A stretch of DNA of 64,000 nucleotides from Alphaproteobacteria bacterium. Lineage in GTDB: Bacteria; Pseudomonadota; Alphaproteobacteria; UBA8366. Positions 51,373 through 61,612 of the stretch are shown here, piece by piece; position 1 is the first letter of the stretch; every line of letters starts with the position of its first letter. A program made the translations under genes and the position numbers. Below the pieces are notes generated by a model. The model did no database searches. It saw nothing but the letters and a program-made list of their open reading frames with translations, and was not told the DNA's origin. The DNA lies in contig WHUA01000001.1 in the NCBI GenBank assembly GCA_009377445.1, forward strand, positions 372,001-436,000, in the 5' to 3' direction.

Positions 51373-51390
51373 TTTACACATTACTGTAAA
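51373..51390. promoter_or_regulatory. Inverted-repeat operator candidate upstream of the porin gene
   Basis: TTTACA-CATTAC-TGTAAA, perfect 6-bp arms with a 6-bp spacer, in an AT-rich patch (51340-51410) about 130 nt before the porin start. An additional GGAATC/GATTCC arm pair lies upstream. The binding protein is unknown. Confidence 0.45.
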
Positions 51391-51518
51391 CTCATGTTAG
51401 CAAATGCCGTGGTGCGGGCGGGCGTTTCCGTATGCTGAGATCGGGGCCGCTATCCGAGGCTGGATCGAAGGAATGCGCCGCCGCATGCAGGGTGACAGGA
51501 ATTTTGCACGGATTTAAG

Positions 51519-52364
51519 ATGGTCCTTGGCATGGCCGACCGAGTCGCGACAACCGGACCGACCTGCCTCCTTCGGGGGCGGAGCGCCGTTATTGCGGCGG
51601 GCGCCGCTTGTGCGCTGCTCGGCCTCGCGATGGCGGCGGGCCCGGCGGCAGCGGGTCCCAAGGAACAGCCGGCCGCCAAAGACCATTTCCAAGTGTACAT
51701 CGGCGATCCTGCGCGATCGTTCGGCGCGGGAAGTTCGCCCTATGGGCTGGAGCGCGAGTGGGGAAGCGTGCGGCTGACCGAGCCGGGATCGGCCCCCGTC
51801 GCCGGCGGGCTGCGCTCGCAATCCTTGACGGACGGCGCTTCCGGCACGGGCGTGACCTATTTCACGCCGAGTCTTTCCGGCGTGCGCGTCGGCGTGGGCA
51901 TGTCCGCCCTGCCCCAGGAAGGAGCGGCGGACGGCAAGGGCGCGGCGCAATATACCGGGCTCGGCCCGCGCGCAACCTCGCCGCGCGACCCATCGGGCAA
52001 CTGGCAGGTCGGCGGCAAGGTCGGCTATTCCGCGCTCGAGATCGGCGCCAATATCGGCGACCATCCCGACCCCACCTGCGAAGCCGGGGTTGCGTGCAAA
52101 ACCAATGACTTCTGGGATGTCGGCGTAGCCCTTCGCATCGGGTCGGGAGCGATTTCCGCGGCCTACACGGCGTCGCAGCCGCGCACGCTGCGCCCGGACG
52201 AGGTCGACCGCATCGACGTGTTCTCGCTGAATGCCGGCTACAAGCTCACGCCGGGACTGAACATCTACGGCGGCGTCGACTGGGTCGATCTTCACAGCAA
52301 CAGCGAGACGGCCGAGATTCCGCTCGACACCCGCTTCATGTTTGGAACCAATCTCCGCTTCTAA
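51519..52364 (+). CDS. Porin-like outer-membrane beta-barrel protein
   Basis: 281 residues from ATG 51519 (alternatives at 51432 and 51531). A signal peptide with an AIAAG...LLGLAMAAGPAAAG-like core is present. The mature part shows alternating strands (VTYFTPSLSGVRVGVGM, WQVGGKVGYSALEIGANIG, FDVFSLNAGYKLTPGLNIYGG-like) and ends in phenylalanine (FMFGTNLRF), the usual signal for BAM insertion. It is shorter than classical general porins and probably corresponds to the Gram-negative porin_4 type. Specificity unknown. Confidence 0.85.
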   Translation: MVLGMADRVATTGPTCLLRGRSAVIAAGAACALLGLAMAAGPAAAGPKEQPAAKDHFQVYIGDPARSFGAGSSPYGLEREWGSVRLTEPGSAPVAGGLRSQSLTDGASGTGVTYFTPSLSGVRVGVGMSALPQEGAADGKGAAQYTGLGPRATSPRDPSGNWQVGGKVGYSALEIGANIGDHPDPTCEAGVACKTNDFWDVGVALRIGSGAISAAYTASQPRTLRPDEVDRIDVFSLNAGYKLTPGLNIYGGVDWVDLHSNSETAEIPLDTRFMFGTNLRF

Positions 52365-52471
52365 GCGGTTGGCCCGAAGGTATGAACCGCCGGAGGGGCG
52401 CTGCGACATTCTTGCGCGCACCTGTAGAAAGCGCTGGAAATCTCGCCCGCTTTTCCCTCATATAGGCGGCT

Positions 52472-52984
52472 ATGGCGATCCGTATACCTTATGTTTGCAC
52501 GACACTGCTGTGCGCCGCATTCATCGTTGGCGGCTGCGCGGCGACAGGCGAACAGGAGCCGGAGCCGCGGCAGGTTGCCGCGACCGGCGGAGAGAACGGC
52601 GGGCTGCTCGACGGGCTGCTCGGCTCGGCCTTGGGCGGCGGCAAGCGCAGCGGCGAGAACATCACCGTCAACAGCTACCTCTGGCGGGCGTCGCTCGACA
52701 CGATCTCCTTCCTGCCGCTCAGCACTGCCGATCCCTTCGGCGGCGTCATCATCACCGACTGGTACAGCCCGCCCGAGGCGCCGGACGAGCGTTTCAAGGT
52801 GACGGTGTATATCCTCGACCGCGAGCTCCGCGCCGACGGCCTGCGGGTCGCGGTATTCCGCCAGACGCGCGCGCCGTCCGCCGGCTGGGTCGAGGCCAAG
52901 GTCGACGACAAGACCGGCCGCGATCTGGAAAACGCCATCTTGAAGCGGGCGCGCCAAATGCGTATTCGTGGCGGAGTAGGCTAA
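52472..52984 (+). CDS. DUF3576 lipoprotein
   Basis: 170 residues. A lipobox (FIVGGC, Cys about 22) follows a short hydrophobic signal, so it should be lipid-anchored. The conserved body has NSYLWRASLDTISFLPLSTADPFGGVIITDWY and VAVFRQTR, the DUF3576 signature found mostly in alphaproteobacteria upstream of leuS. It is presumed to sit in the outer membrane and to share the envelope role of the lptE gene downstream, but this is unproven. Confidence 0.92.
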   Translation: MAIRIPYVCTTLLCAAFIVGGCAATGEQEPEPRQVAATGGENGGLLDGLLGSALGGGKRSGENITVNSYLWRASLDTISFLPLSTADPFGGVIITDWYSPPEAPDERFKVTVYILDRELRADGLRVAVFRQTRAPSAGWVEAKVDDKTGRDLENAILKRARQMRIRGGVG

Positions 52985-53068
52985 GGCGCCTGCGCCGGGC
53001 TGCGCGATGAAGGTGCCAGCCGTTGCCTTTACGCCCGTCCGGCCCCTCCGTTGCGGAAACCGTGAGTC

Positions 53069-55636
53069 ATGAGCCGCTACAATTTCAAGGAAACCGAGGC
53101 CAAGTGGCAGCGCATCTGGGACGAGCGCCGCCTCTTCGAGGCGCGCGAGGATTCCGCCCGCCCGAAATACTATGTGCTGGAAATGTTTCCGTATCCGTCC
53201 GGCCGCATCCACATGGGGCATGTCCGCAACTACACGCTCGGCGACGTCGTCGCGCGCTACAAGCGGGCGCGCGGGTTCAACGTGCTGCACCCGATGGGCT
53301 GGGATTCCTTCGGTCTCCCCGCGGAAAACGCGGCGATGGAGAACAAGGTTCACCCCGCCAAGTGGACGCGCGAGAACATCGCCGCCATGCGCGCGCAGTT
53401 TCAATCGATGGGCTTTTCCTTCGACTGGAGCCGCGAGCTGTCGACCTGCGAGCCGGAGTACTACCGGCACGGCCAGCGGATCTTCCTCGACTTCCTGAAG
53501 GCCGGACTGGCCTACCAGCGGGAGTCCTGGGTCAATTGGGACCCGGTGGAGAGCTCGGTCCTGGCGAACGAGCAGGTGATCGACGGCAAGGGCTGGCGCA
53601 CCGGCGCGCCGGTGGAAAAGCGCCTGTTGAAGCAATGGTTTCTGAAGATCACCGCGTTTTCCGATGAGCTGCTGGACGGCCTCGACACGCTCGAGCGCTG
53701 GCCCGAGAAGGTGCGCCTCATGCAGCGCAACTGGATCGGCCGCTCCGAGGGCGCGCGCGTCCACTTCCGCCTCGCCGGCCGCGACGACCGCCTCGAAGTG
53801 TTCACCACCCGGCCCGACACGCTGTTCGGCGCGTCCTTCTGCGCCGTCGCCGCGAATCACCCGCTGGCCCAGGAGCTCGCCCGCGACAATGCCGAGATCG
53901 CCGATTTCGTCGCCGAGTGCAACCGCATGGGCACCAGCGAGGAGGCGCTCGAGACGGCGGAGAAGCGCGGCCGCGATACAGGGCTCAAGGCGCTGCATCC
54001 GTTCGTCGCCGGCAAGGAGCTGCCCGTCTACGTCGCTAATTTCGTGCTCATGGAGTATGGCACCGGCGCCATATTCGGCTGCCCGGGCCATGACCAGCGC
54101 GACCTCGACTTCGCGCGGAAATACGGCCTGCCCGTGGTTCCCGTCGTGGCGCCGCGCGACGCCGCGCCGGCGAGCTTCACGGTCGGCGACACCGCCTTTG
54201 TCGAGGACGGCGTCCTGATCAACTCCGAGTTCCTGGACGGGATGGATGTCGCGCAGGCAAAGCGCGCCGCCATCGATCGCCTCGCGGCGGACGGCAGCGG
54301 CGAATCGTCGATCACCTATCGGCTGCGCGACTGGGGCATTTCGCGGCAACGCTATTGGGGCTGCCCGATCCCGGTGATCCATTGCTCGGCCTGCGGCGTC
54401 GTGCCCGTGCCGGAACGCGACCTGCCGGTGCTGCTGCCCGAAGACGTCGGTTTCGATGCCCCCGGCAACCCGCTCGAGCGCCATCCGGCCTGGAAGCACG
54501 TCGCATGCCCGAGCTGCGGCGGCGACGCCCGGCGCGAGACGGATACCTGCGACACCTTCTTCGATTCGTCCTGGTATTTCCTGCGCTACTGCTCGCCGGC
54601 GGAAGCCCGCCTGCCGTTTGCGCGGCCGGCCGTCGACTACTGGATGCCGGTAGACCAGTATGTCGGCGGCGTCGAGCATGCCGTGCTGCATCTCCTGTAT
54701 TCGCGCTTCTTCACGCGGGCGCTCAAGCGCTGCGGCTATGTCGGCGTCGACGAGCCGTTCGCCGGGCTGTTCACCCAGGGCATGGTGTGCCACGAGACTT
54801 ATCGCGACGCGGAGGGCCGGTGGCTCTTCCCGGACGACGTCCGCCCGGGCGACGGCGGCGGCTTCGTCCACGCCAAGACCGGCGCGGCGGTCGAGCGCGG
54901 CCGCTCCGAGAAGATGAGCAAGTCGAAGAAGAACGTGGTCGACCCGGAAGCGATCATCGGCGCCTTCGGCGCGGACACGGCGCGGATCTACATGCTGTCC
55001 GACAGTCCGCCGGAGCGCGACCTGGAATGGACGGAGGCCGGGATTGAGGGCGCATGGCGCTACGTCAACCGGCTGTGGCGCATGTTCACCGAAGACCCGG
55101 CCGCAATTGCCCCGATCGGCATGGCGAAGCCGGCGGCGCTCGGCGAGGCGGCGGAAAAGACGTTCCGGGCGATCAACCGGACCGTGGCGGACGTCAGCGG
55201 CGATCTGGACAAGTTCCATTTCAATCGTGCCGTCGCGCGCATCCGCGAGCTCACCAACCTGATCGACGAGATGCAGGGCGACGGCGAAGACGCGGCGTGG
55301 ACGCGCCGCTACGGTCTCGAGACGCTGGTCCGGCTCATCGGCCCCGTCACGCCGCATCTCGCCGAAGAGCTGTGGCAGCAGCTCGGCCATGCCGCGCTGC
55401 TGGCCGAGACGCCGTGGCCGGGCTTCGACGAAAGCCTCCTTGCCGCGGAGCACGTCACCATCGCGGTTCAGGTGAACGGAAAGCTGCGGGGCAAGATCAT
55501 GCTGCCGCCGAATGCCGCGCAGGCCGATGCGGAAAGCGAGGCGCTTGCGCTGGACAACGTGCAACGCGCCATGGCCGGCCGCTCGCCGCGCAAAGTGATC
55601 GTCGTGCCCAACAAGGTGATCAATGTCGTCGTCTAG
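53069..55636 (+). CDS. leuS: Leucyl-tRNA synthetase
   Basis: 855 residues, normal for bacterial LeuRS. The class I HIGH motif appears as HMGH ([11 protein letters not shown]), the KMSKS loop as [14 protein letters not shown], and the CP1 editing domain has [10 protein letters not shown] and [15 protein letters not shown] with the editing aspartate. The anticodon-binding domain follows, ending in VNGKLRGKI and KVINVVV. It charges tRNA-Leu. The stop overlaps lptE by 14 nt. Confidence 0.98.
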   Translation: MSRYNFKETEAKWQRIWDERRLFEAREDSARPKYYVLEMFPYPSGRIHMGHVRNYTLGDVVARYKRARGFNVLHPMGWDSFGLPAENAAMENKVHPAKWTRENIAAMRAQFQSMGFSFDWSRELSTCEPEYYRHGQRIFLDFLKAGLAYQRESWVNWDPVESSVLANEQVIDGKGWRTGAPVEKRLLKQWFLKITAFSDELLDGLDTLERWPEKVRLMQRNWIGRSEGARVHFRLAGRDDRLEVFTTRPDTLFGASFCAVAANHPLAQELARDNAEIADFVAECNRMGTSEEALETAEKRGRDTGLKALHPFVAGKELPVYVANFVLMEYGTGAIFGCPGHDQRDLDFARKYGLPVVPVVAPRDAAPASFTVGDTAFVEDGVLINSEFLDGMDVAQAKRAAIDRLAADGSGESSITYRLRDWGISRQRYWGCPIPVIHCSACGVVPVPERDLPVLLPEDVGFDAPGNPLERHPAWKHVACPSCGGDARRETDTCDTFFDSSWYFLRYCSPAEARLPFARPAVDYWMPVDQYVGGVEHAVLHLLYSRFFTRALKRCGYVGVDEPFAGLFTQGMVCHETYRDAEGRWLFPDDVRPGDGGGFVHAKTGAAVERGRSEKMSKSKKNVVDPEAIIGAFGADTARIYMLSDSPPERDLEWTEAGIEGAWRYVNRLWRMFTEDPAAIAPIGMAKPAALGEAAEKTFRAINRTVADVSGDLDKFHFNRAVARIRELTNLIDEMQGDGEDAAWTRRYGLETLVRLIGPVTPHLAEELWQQLGHAALLAETPWPGFDESLLAAEHVTIAVQVNGKLRGKIMLPPNAAQADAESEALALDNVQRAMAGRSPRKVIVVPNKVINVVV

Positions 55637-56150
55637 GGCGCTGCTGGCGGCTTGTCTCGCGGCGGCGCTCGGCGCATGCGGCTTCCAGCCGCTCTACAAA
55701 AAGGACGCCTCGGAACCCGGCGTGACCGACGACCTCGCGCGCATCAGGATTCTCAATGTCAATGCCGACTTGCCCGAATACGACAGGCTCGGCCAGCAGA
55801 TGCATAACATGCTGCTGCAGCGCCTGAATCCGGACGGCTCGCCGGCCGAGCCCTTTTATCGCCTGGATACCCAGCTCTCGGTCACGAAGGTACGCACCGG
55901 CATCCAGATCACCGAAGAGGCGACGCGCGCGCGGCTCACCGTATCGGTAAATTTCAAGCTGCTCGATTCCACAAGCGGCCGTTCGCTTTATACCGGGTCG
56001 GAGCAGTCGACGAATTCCTACAACGTCGCCGATTCCCAGTTCGCCACGCTGAGCGCGGAGAACGACGCCGCCCGCCGGGCGGTGCGCGAAGTGAGCGATT
56101 CCATAAGGCTGCGCCTCGGGTTGTTTTTTCAGCGCGAGCGCAGCGGCTGA
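55623..56150 (+). CDS. lptE: LPS-assembly lipoprotein LptE
   Basis: 175 residues. The lipobox ALGAC followed by GFQPLYKKD is typical of alphaproteobacterial LptE. The chain continues with the short beta-strands of this fold ([21 protein letters not shown]). LptE plugs LptD and helps move lipopolysaccharide to the outer surface, so the organism makes LPS. The gene starts inside leuS and ends 10 nt before holA. Confidence 0.92.
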   Translation: MSSSRALLAACLAAALGACGFQPLYKKDASEPGVTDDLARIRILNVNADLPEYDRLGQQMHNMLLQRLNPDGSPAEPFYRLDTQLSVTKVRTGIQITEEATRARLTVSVNFKLLDSTSGRSLYTGSEQSTNSYNVADSQFATLSAENDAARRAVREVSDSIRLRLGLFFQRERSG

Positions 56151-56160
56151 GGGTTTCTCC

Positions 56161-57219
56161 GTGAAACTCGCGACCAAAGACATCGACCGGTTCATCGCCA
56201 GGCCCGCCCCGGGCATTCGCGCCGTGCTGGTGTACGGGCCCGACGCCGGGCTGGTGCGGGAGCGGTCGGACGCGCTGATGAGGACGGCCGTCGCCGATCT
56301 TTCCGACCCCTTTCTCGTTTCCGAGCTTTCGGCCGAGAGCGTGGCGAAGGACCCCGCCCGCTTGTCCGACGAGGCGGCCGCGATGGCGCTTACCGGCGGG
56401 CGCCGCGCCGTCCGGGTGCGCGATTGCGGCGATTCGATCGGCGACGCCGTGAAATCCATGCTGCAAGGGCCGCCGGGCGACACGCTCGTGGTGTTGCAGG
56501 CGGGCGAGCTTGGCCCCCGCTCTGCGCTGCGCCGGTTGATGGAGGCGGCCGACCACGCGGCGGCGCTGCCTTGCTATGCCGACGACGCAGGCAATCTGGA
56601 CCGCGTCGTTCACGATGCGTTGGCCGCGGAGCAGCTCTCGGTCTCCGCGGAGGCGAGCGCTTTCCTCGTCGCCAACCTCGGTTCCGACCGGGCGATCACC
56701 CGCTCGGAGCTGGCGAAGCTGGCGCTTTACGCCAAAGGCTCCCAGCGCGTCGAGCTGAACGATGCGATGGCGGTCGTCGGCGACAGCGCGGCGCTCTCGC
56801 TCGAGGACCTGTGCTTCGCGGTGACCGGCGGCGAGATGGCCGCGCTCGACCGGGCGCTCGAGCGCAGCCTGCAGGAGGGGCAATCGGAGGTCGGCGTCCT
56901 GCGGGCGGTTTCGCGCCATCTGCTGCGGCTGCAGCTCATCGTCGACCGGGCGGGACGCGGCGAGTCGCTCGAATACATTCTGAAGTCCCTTCGGCCGCCC
57001 GTGTTCTTCGCGCGCCAGGGACAAATCCGCCGGCAGGCGCAGGGTTGGCCTCCGGAGCGCATCCGCCGCGCCCTCGATCTCGTCCTCGCGGCCGAGCTGG
57101 CGTGCAAGACGACCGGCATGCCGGAAGCCGCGGTCTGCGGCAGGACCTTGATGCAGGTCGCCGCGCTCGCGCGCCAACCGGGCCGAGGGGGAAGGCCGGG
57201 CCGAGGCGGCGGACGTTAG
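56161..57219 (+). CDS. holA: DNA polymerase III delta subunit
   Basis: 352 residues from GTG 56161 (GAGGG site upstream). RAVLVYGPDAGLVRERSDAL is the characteristic AAA-like but nucleotide-free opening of delta. LEDLCFAVTGGEMAALDRAL and the helical C-terminus (FARQGQIRRQAQGWPPERI) follow. It opens the sliding clamp in the clamp loader. Convergent with parB: the stops overlap by 4 nt. Confidence 0.94.
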   Translation: MKLATKDIDRFIARPAPGIRAVLVYGPDAGLVRERSDALMRTAVADLSDPFLVSELSAESVAKDPARLSDEAAAMALTGGRRAVRVRDCGDSIGDAVKSMLQGPPGDTLVVLQAGELGPRSALRRLMEAADHAAALPCYADDAGNLDRVVHDALAAEQLSVSAEASAFLVANLGSDRAITRSELAKLALYAKGSQRVELNDAMAVVGDSAALSLEDLCFAVTGGEMAALDRALERSLQEGQSEVGVLRAVSRHLLRLQLIVDRAGRGESLEYILKSLRPPVFFARQGQIRRQAQGWPPERIRRALDLVLAAELACKTTGMPEAAVCGRTLMQVAALARQPGRGGRPGRGGGR

Positions 57220-58115
57220 CCGGCGGCGCCGTCCGAGAGGCGCTGCAGAAGATCGTCGAGCTGTTCCAGCGTCTCGTAGTGGATCGAGAGCGTCCCCCCT
57301 TCGCCCTGCTCCTCGATCTCGACCCTGAGCCCGATCATGGCGGCGAGGTCGCGCTCCAGCGCGGCGGTGTTGGGATCCTTCGCCTTTTTCGGCGGACGGC
57401 CGCGCGGACGGCCGGAAGTGCCCGGTTTTCCGCGCTGCGCCAGCCGCTCGGTCTGGCGCACGTTGAGGCCTTTGGCCACGGCCTCTTCGGCGAGCGCTTC
57501 GGGATCGGCCGCGGTCAGCAGCGCCCGCGCATGGCCGGCGCTGAGCTGGCCGCTGCGGATCCGCTGCTTGACCGGCTCCGGCAGGCCGAGCAGGCGCAAC
57601 GTGTTCGCCACATGGCTTCGGCTCTTGCTGATCGCCTGCGCCAGCCGATCCTGGGTGTGGCCGAACTCGTCGATCAGGCGGCGATAGGCGTCCGCTTCTT
57701 CGAGCGCCGTCAGGTCCTCGCGGTGCAGGTTCTCGACGAGGGCGATCTCCATCGCGTCGAGATCGCTGAAGCCGCGGACGATGATGGGGATCTCGTGCAG
57801 CTGCGCGCGCTGCGCGGCGCGCCACCGCCGCTCGCCGGCGATGATCTGGTATTTGTCCTCCTGACCCGGGGTCGGGCGGACGAGGACCGGCTCGAGCACC
57901 CCCTTCTCGCGGATCGACGCCGCCAAGCCTTCGAGCGCGTCGTCGTCGAACTGCTGGCGGGGCTGGAACGGGCCGGGGCTGAGCTGTCCGAGCGGAACGG
58001 CGCGCACGCCGTCGCCGCCGATCTCCGCCGGCTCCGGCATTTCGCCTTCTTCGCCGAACAGCGCCGACAGGCCGCGACCCAGGCCGCGCCGCTTTCCGTC
58101 GTCGGCCGCGGCCAT
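57216..58115 (-). CDS. parB: Chromosome partitioning protein ParB
   Basis: 299 residues. RGLGRGLSALFGE is the ParA-interacting N-terminus. The CTPase region has ERRWRAAQRA and LVENLHREDLTALEEA; the HTH reads TQDRLAQAISKSRSHVANTLRLL. The C-terminus dimerises. The ATG overlaps the parA stop (ATGA), so the two are co-translated. It binds the three parS sites listed here. Confidence 0.97.
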   Translation of the reverse strand: MAAADDGKRRGLGRGLSALFGEEGEMPEPAEIGGDGVRAVPLGQLSPGPFQPRQQFDDDALEGLAASIREKGVLEPVLVRPTPGQEDKYQIIAGERRWRAAQRAQLHEIPIIVRGFSDLDAMEIALVENLHREDLTALEEADAYRRLIDEFGHTQDRLAQAISKSRSHVANTLRLLGLPEPVKQRIRSGQLSAGHARALLTAADPEALAEEAVAKGLNVRQTERLAQRGKPGTSGRPRGRPPKKAKDPNTAALERDLAAMIGLRVEIEEQGEGGTLSIHYETLEQLDDLLQRLSDGAAG

Positions 58116-58954
58116 CAGGCGGCGATCCCTTCGCGCTTCAGTATCTCGCTCGCGAGGTGGATGTAGGCCTGGCTGCCCGGACAGCGCCAGTCGTAGAGCA
58201 GCACCGGCTTGCCGTGCGACGGCGCTTCGGACACCCGGACGTTGCGGGGGATGATCGTCTGGTAGACCTTGGCGCCGAAATGCGCGCGCACGTCGGCGGC
58301 GACCATCTCCGACAGATTGTTGCGCTTGTCGAACATCGTCAGGACGACGCCCAGGATCTCGAGTGTGGGATTGAAGGCGCGGCGCACCCGCTCGATCGTG
58401 CTGACCAGATGGCTCAGCCCTTCGAGCGCATAAAATTCTACCTGAAGCGGGACAAGGACGGCGTCAGCCGCACAAAATGCATTCAGTGTCAGGAGGTTGA
58501 GAGACGGCGGGCAGTCGATCAGGACGTATTCGAAATCGGCGATACAACCATGAATGGCGTTTTTTAGCCGGAATTCCCGTTTCTCCCGCTCGACCAGCTC
58601 GAGCTCGGCGCCGGCCAGGTGCACCGACGAGGTGACGATCGACAGGCCCGGGATGGCGGTCGGCATCACGGCGCGATCGAGCGGAATGCCGTCCATGAGA
58701 ACGTTGTAGGAAGTCGTTTTGCGAACGGAACGACCGACGCCGAGCCCTGTGCTGGCGTTACCCTGCGGGTCGAAATCGATGACCAGGACGGATTTGCGCG
58801 CGGCGGCCAGGGCGGTCGCCAGATTGACCGCGGTGGTCGTCTTTCCGACCCCGCCCTTCTGGTTGGCGACGGCAATCACCCGCGGACGCCTTTTCCGGCC
58901 TGCCACCGCCTGGGCCGCCTGGTCCTCGGACCGCTCCACCAGATCATCCACCAC
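58115..58954 (-). CDS. parA: Chromosome partitioning ATPase ParA (Soj)
   Basis: About 279 residues from GTG 58954, which follows GGAGGACATTC; the next codon is also GTG. The deviant Walker A is KGGVGKTTTAVNLATALA, Walker A' is VIDFDPQGNASTGLG and switch II is LIDCPPSLNLLTLNAF. The chain is short, without an N-terminal HTH, so this is the chromosomal Soj type. It starts inside rsmG (11-nt overlap). Confidence 0.95.
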   Translation of the reverse strand: MVDDLVERSEDQAAQAVAGRKRRPRVIAVANQKGGVGKTTTAVNLATALAAARKSVLVIDFDPQGNASTGLGVGRSVRKTTSYNVLMDGIPLDRAVMPTAIPGLSIVTSSVHLAGAELELVEREKREFRLKNAIHGCIADFEYVLIDCPPSLNLLTLNAFCAADAVLVPLQVEFYALEGLSHLVSTIERVRRAFNPTLEILGVVLTMFDKRNNLSEMVAADVRAHFGAKVYQTIIPRNVRVSEAPSHGKPVLLYDWRCPGSQAYIHLASEILKREGIAA

Positions 58955-59570
58955 GAATGTCCTCCACGCGCAGAATAACACCGGCCGGGTCTGTCTCGCT
59001 CGGAATTTTCTCCAGCCTCATCGTCCAACGCGCTTCAGCTTGGGCGATCTCGCTGTCGACTTGCCGGCCCTTATGAAAAAGACAAACCGTATTCGGTGTC
59101 ATATATAATTTGATCTGATCCAAAAGTAAATCCAGGGATGCGACGGCCCGGGCTGTTATAATGTCGGGCGGGGCGATGCGGCCATGGAGATGCTCGAGCC
59201 GGTCGGCATGGATCGTGACAGCGGCGCCGGTGACGCGGGCGATTTCGCGCAAAAAGGCAGCTTTCCGGCCGTCCGACTCGACCAGCGCAACGCCGCGGGC
59301 GCCGAGGATCGCCAGCACCATCCCCGGAAAGCCGGCGCCGCTGCCGATATCCAGCAGCGTCTGGGCGCTTTCGGGGATAAGCCGCAGAATCTGCGCAGAA
59401 TCCCAGAAATGGCGGCGCCAGGGATCCCGGAGCGTGGCAGGCCCGACCAGATTGATGGCGGATTGCCACCGCCGGAGCAGATCGAGGTAGATGTGGAATC
59501 GGTCGAGTGTTTCACGTGAAACACCGCATTGGGCGGCGAAGGCCTCCGCGCTTAAGGGTGCGGCGCTCAC
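58944..59570 (-). CDS. rsmG: 16S rRNA m7G527 methyltransferase RsmG
   Basis: 208 residues from a GTG overlapping the mnmG stop (GTGA). [19 protein letters not shown] is the SAM site, with [17 protein letters not shown] and [15 protein letters not shown] following. RsmG methylates G527 of 16S rRNA and its loss gives low-level streptomycin resistance. A perfect parS site (59508-59523) is embedded in its 5' coding region near residue 16. Confidence 0.95.
   Translation of the reverse strand: MSAAPLSAEAFAAQCGVSRETLDRFHIYLDLLRRWQSAINLVGPATLRDPWRRHFWDSAQILRLIPESAQTLLDIGSGAGFPGMVLAILGARGVALVESDGRKAAFLREIARVTGAAVTIHADRLEHLHGRIAPPDIITARAVASLDLLLDQIKLYMTPNTVCLFHKGRQVDSEIAQAEARWTMRLEKIPSETDPAGVILRVEDIRGG
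59508..59523. promoter_or_regulatory. parS site (perfect), inside rsmG
   Basis: TGTTTCACGTGAAACA exactly matches the parS consensus bound by ParB. It lies in the rsmG coding region. Confidence 0.97.
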
Positions 59571-61465
59571 CGGAGAGGGTCTGAGGGGGGATCGGCCGGC
59601 GGCTGGGCGGCGCGTTTGACGTAGCGCAGAAGCGAGAGGAGCGCCGCCGGGGTGACGCCGGAAATCCGCGACGCGGCGCCGAGGGTCGCCGGCCGCGAAG
59701 CAGCCAGCTTCTCCCGGACCTCGGTCGAAAGGCTTCCAACCGTCCCGTAGTCGAGGTCGGCCGGAAGGCTCAACCCCTCGTCCCGCCTGTAGGCCTTTAT
59801 GTCCGCCTCCTGCCGTTCCAGGTACTTGGCATAGAGCGCGTCGATCTCGAGCTGTTCCGCGATCGCGGGCTCGATGGCTCCCAGCGCGGGCCAAAAACCG
59901 GCCAGCACCGGCAGGCCGATATCCGGGAATGCCAGAAGGTCGAGGGCGCTCCGCGCCACCCCGTCCTGGCTCACCCTGAGGCCGTAGGCCGCGAGCTGGG
60001 GCGGCGTGGCGCGCAAGGACTGGGCCAGCGACCGGGCCGCCGCCAGCCCTTCGCGCTTCCGGGCCCAGCGCCGCCGGCGGACGGCGCCGATACAGCCGGC
60101 TCGCTCGCCGATCGGCGTCAGCCGCTGGTCCGCATTGTCCGCCCGCAGCTTGAGCCGGTATTCGGCGCGCGACGTGAACATCCGGTAAGGCTCGCCAGTG
60201 CCCTTGGTTACTAGGTCGTCGATCAGCACGCCGATATAGGCGTCCGCGCGATCCAGAATCACCGGCGGCGCGGCGCCCGCGGCCCGGGCGGCGTTCAGCC
60301 CTGCCATGATCCCCTGCGCGGCGGCCTCCTCGTAGCCGGTCGTGCCGTTGATCTGCCCGGCGAAGTACAGGCCCGGAATACGGCGCGTCTCCAGGCTCGG
60401 GTAAAGCTCCCGCGGATCGACGAAATCGTATTCGATGGCGTAGCCGGGCCGGATCATCGCGGCTCGCTCCAGCCCAGGGATCGAGCGCAGCAGCGCCGCC
60501 TGGACGTCGCGCGGCAGCGAGGTCGAAATCCCGTTGGGATAAACCGTATCGTCGTCCAGCCCCTCCGGCTCCAGGAAAATCTGATGCCGGGTCTTGTCCG
60601 CGAAACGCACGACCTTGTCCTCGATGGACGGGCAATAGCGCGGCCCGCGTCCGGCGATCTGGCCGGAGAACACCGGCGCCCGGTCGAGATTCTCGCGAAT
60701 GAGCCGATGGCCCGCCTCACCCGTATAGGTGATATGGCAGGCGATCTGCGGCGTTTCGATGCGGCCGGTGAGATAAGAGAAGGGCGTCGGCGGGTTGTCG
60801 CCCGGCTGGGCTTCGAGCCCGGCCCAGTCGATCGTCCGGCCGTCGAGCCGGGGCGGCGTGCCCGTCTTGAGCCGCCCCAGGACGAAGCCGAAGCGCTCGA
60901 GGGTCGCCGAAACGCCAAGGGAAGCCACCTCTCCCGCCCTTCCGGCCGGGGTCCGCTCGGGACCGATATGGATGATGCCCCGGAGAAAAGTCCCCGTGGT
61001 GAGGATCACGCGCCCCGCCCCAAGCCGGCGGCCGTCGCCGGTCACGATGCCGCCTGCCAGGCCGTCCGCGGTCAGGATCAAGTCCTCGACGGCGGCGGCC
61101 AGGATTTCGAGATTCTCCTGTTCCGCGAGGGCCTTCTGCATCGCCTGGCGATAGAGCTTCCGGTCCGCCTGGGCGCGGGGGCCGCGGACCGCCGGGCCCT
61201 TGCTCCGGTTCAGCATCCGGAACTGGATCCCGGCGCGGTCGATGACGCGCCCCATCAGGCCGTCCAGGGCATCGATCTCACGCACCAAGTGGCCCTTCGC
61301 CAACCCGCCGATGGCCGGATTGCACGACATCTCGCCGATGGTTTCGCGTTTGTGCGTCACCAGTAGCGTGCGCGCGCCGACCCGCGCCGCGGCCGCGGCC
61401 GCCTCGCAACCGGCATGCCCGCCGCCGACCACGATGACATCCCAGCGATCCGTCTCCGTGTTCAT
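59567..61465 (-). CDS. mnmG: tRNA uridine-5-carboxymethylaminomethyl synthase subunit MnmG (GidA)
   Basis: 632 residues from ATG 61465; an upstream in-frame start is not conserved. [21 protein letters not shown] is the FAD site, and the [17 protein letters not shown] and [11 protein letters not shown] motifs are diagnostic, as is the C-terminal [15 protein letters not shown] helix. Together with MnmE (upstream in the same direction) it modifies U34 of several tRNAs. Confidence 0.97.
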   Translation of the reverse strand: MNTETDRWDVIVVGGGHAGCEAAAAAARVGARTLLVTHKRETIGEMSCNPAIGGLAKGHLVREIDALDGLMGRVIDRAGIQFRMLNRSKGPAVRGPRAQADRKLYRQAMQKALAEQENLEILAAAVEDLILTADGLAGGIVTGDGRRLGAGRVILTTGTFLRGIIHIGPERTPAGRAGEVASLGVSATLERFGFVLGRLKTGTPPRLDGRTIDWAGLEAQPGDNPPTPFSYLTGRIETPQIACHITYTGEAGHRLIRENLDRAPVFSGQIAGRGPRYCPSIEDKVVRFADKTRHQIFLEPEGLDDDTVYPNGISTSLPRDVQAALLRSIPGLERAAMIRPGYAIEYDFVDPRELYPSLETRRIPGLYFAGQINGTTGYEEAAAQGIMAGLNAARAAGAAPPVILDRADAYIGVLIDDLVTKGTGEPYRMFTSRAEYRLKLRADNADQRLTPIGERAGCIGAVRRRRWARKREGLAAARSLAQSLRATPPQLAAYGLRVSQDGVARSALDLLAFPDIGLPVLAGFWPALGAIEPAIAEQLEIDALYAKYLERQEADIKAYRRDEGLSLPADLDYGTVGSLSTEVREKLAASRPATLGAASRISGVTPAALLSLLRYVKRAAQPPADPPSDPLR

Positions 61466-61515
61466 GGCGCGGAATTTAGGGGCCCGCCCCTTGGAAGTCA
61501 AAGGACCTCGGCCAC

Positions 61516-61531
61516 TGTTTCACGTGAAACA
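61516..61531. promoter_or_regulatory. parS site (perfect) between mnmE and mnmG
   Basis: TGTTTCACGTGAAACA, an exact consensus match in the 147-nt mnmE-mnmG gap. Confidence 0.97.
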
Positions 61532-61574
61532 TGGGCCGTGATGGCCGCGGGACCCGATCCCTCCAGACGCCGAA

Positions 61575-61590
61575 TGTTTCACGCGAAACA
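61575..61590. promoter_or_regulatory. parS site with one mismatch
   Basis: TGTTTCACGCGAAACA differs from the consensus at one central base; 59 nt from the perfect copy. Probably a weaker ParB site. Confidence 0.85.
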
Positions 61591-61612
61591 CCCGGCGGCG
61601 GCGTGGCCACAC

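Noticed and set aside
61466..61612. Replication origin in the mnmE-mnmG gap
   Set aside because: It contains parS sites but no DnaA boxes or AT-rich unwinding element.
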